A DNA stretch of 21,401 bases from positions 1-21,401 of the forward strand of contig DBXG01000013.1 of the NCBI GenBank assembly GCA_002309215.1. Direction: 5' to 3'. The notes under the pieces are model-generated. The model had not been told where the DNA came from. It ran no database searches and worked only from the letters and a program-made list of their open reading frames with translations. This DNA is from Alphaproteobacteria bacterium UBA1218 (GTDB lineage: Bacteria; Pseudomonadota; Alphaproteobacteria; Rs-D84). The translations under genes were made by a program, and so were the position numbers. Shown here one piece after another: positions 21,258-21,401 of this stretch (within the stretch, counting starts at the first letter, position 1; the number at the start of each line of letters is the position of its first letter).

Positions 21258-21401
21258 AAAGGAACGATTGTGATGATATCACGAAACAGTAAACATAATG
21301 AATTTGTAAATATGCCTAAAATGCTGGTTTTCTGCTGTTTGTTCGTTATTATTAAAAAAATGACAAAAAATAAAAAAATATGTTGATTTAATCGTTCCTT
21401 T
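21258..21401. repeat. 12-bp inverted repeat upstream of the YadA-type gene
   Basis: AAAGGAACGATT (21258-21269) and AATCGTTCCTTT (21390-21401) are perfect inverse complements 120 nt apart, the second touching the end of the window. Its 10-base core also appears at 9076-9085. The rest of 21191-21401 is AT-rich and shows no gene; I could not place a convincing promoter for the YadA-type gene. Confidence 0.5.

Overview
The window is AT-rich, densely coded bacterial DNA from a Gram-negative (diderm) organism. It encodes outer-membrane proteins, a trimeric autotransporter, an EnvC-type murein hydrolase activator and a DUF374 acyltransferase. The gene types (clpP-clpX, groESL behind an RpoH-like promoter, EnvC and CtpA side by side, DUF374, DUF1015) fit best with an alphaproteobacterium. 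The low GC and short intergenic gaps suggest a small-genome, probably host-associated lineage. That placement is an inference from gene content; no rRNA is present to test it.

Layout. (1) 1-1415: the end of clpP and complete clpX. (2) 1463-1552: an intergenic element of nested palindromes. (3) 1594-9033: the most unusual block, with three very large secreted cysteine-rich proteins. One lies on the minus strand (A, 768 aa) and two form a plus-strand operon (B, 721 aa; C, 817 aa), with infA on the minus strand between A and B. By reading across them I find the three are full-length paralogs. B and C each keep 36 cysteines after the signal peptide, and these pair off one to one. A has lost cysteines in even-numbered groups, which suggests a disulfide-bonded fold. 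I do not recognise the family. (4) 9034-10637: a terminator, a leader with three hairpins, a YgiW/YdeI-type OB-fold periplasmic protein and an outer-membrane beta-barrel. (5) 10650-13311: envC and ctpA, divergent. (6) 13429-13502: tRNA-Gln(CUG). (7) 13631-15930: a SemiSWEET-like PQ-loop protein, a GNAT acetyltransferase and a DUF1015 protein. (8) 15994-16566: a cysteine-rich putative lipoprotein with a duplicated motif, on the minus strand. (9) 16780-19553: groES, groEL and a DUF374 acyltransferase. (10) 19598-21190: a YadA-type trimeric autotransporter on the minus strand.

Much of the window serves protein quality control (ClpXP, GroESL, CtpA) and the cell envelope (EnvC, DUF374, beta-barrel, adhesin, the cysteine-rich family, YgiW-like protein). 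Many promoters read as TTGCAA- or TTGAAA-like -35 boxes, 16-18 bp spacers and TATAAT-like -10 boxes. Three genes lack a Shine-Dalgarno sequence and have a -10 box only 7-9 nt before the ATG, so they may be leaderless. A palindromic unit with complementary, covarying arms occurs at three places. No gene-free stretch exceeds about 215 bases.
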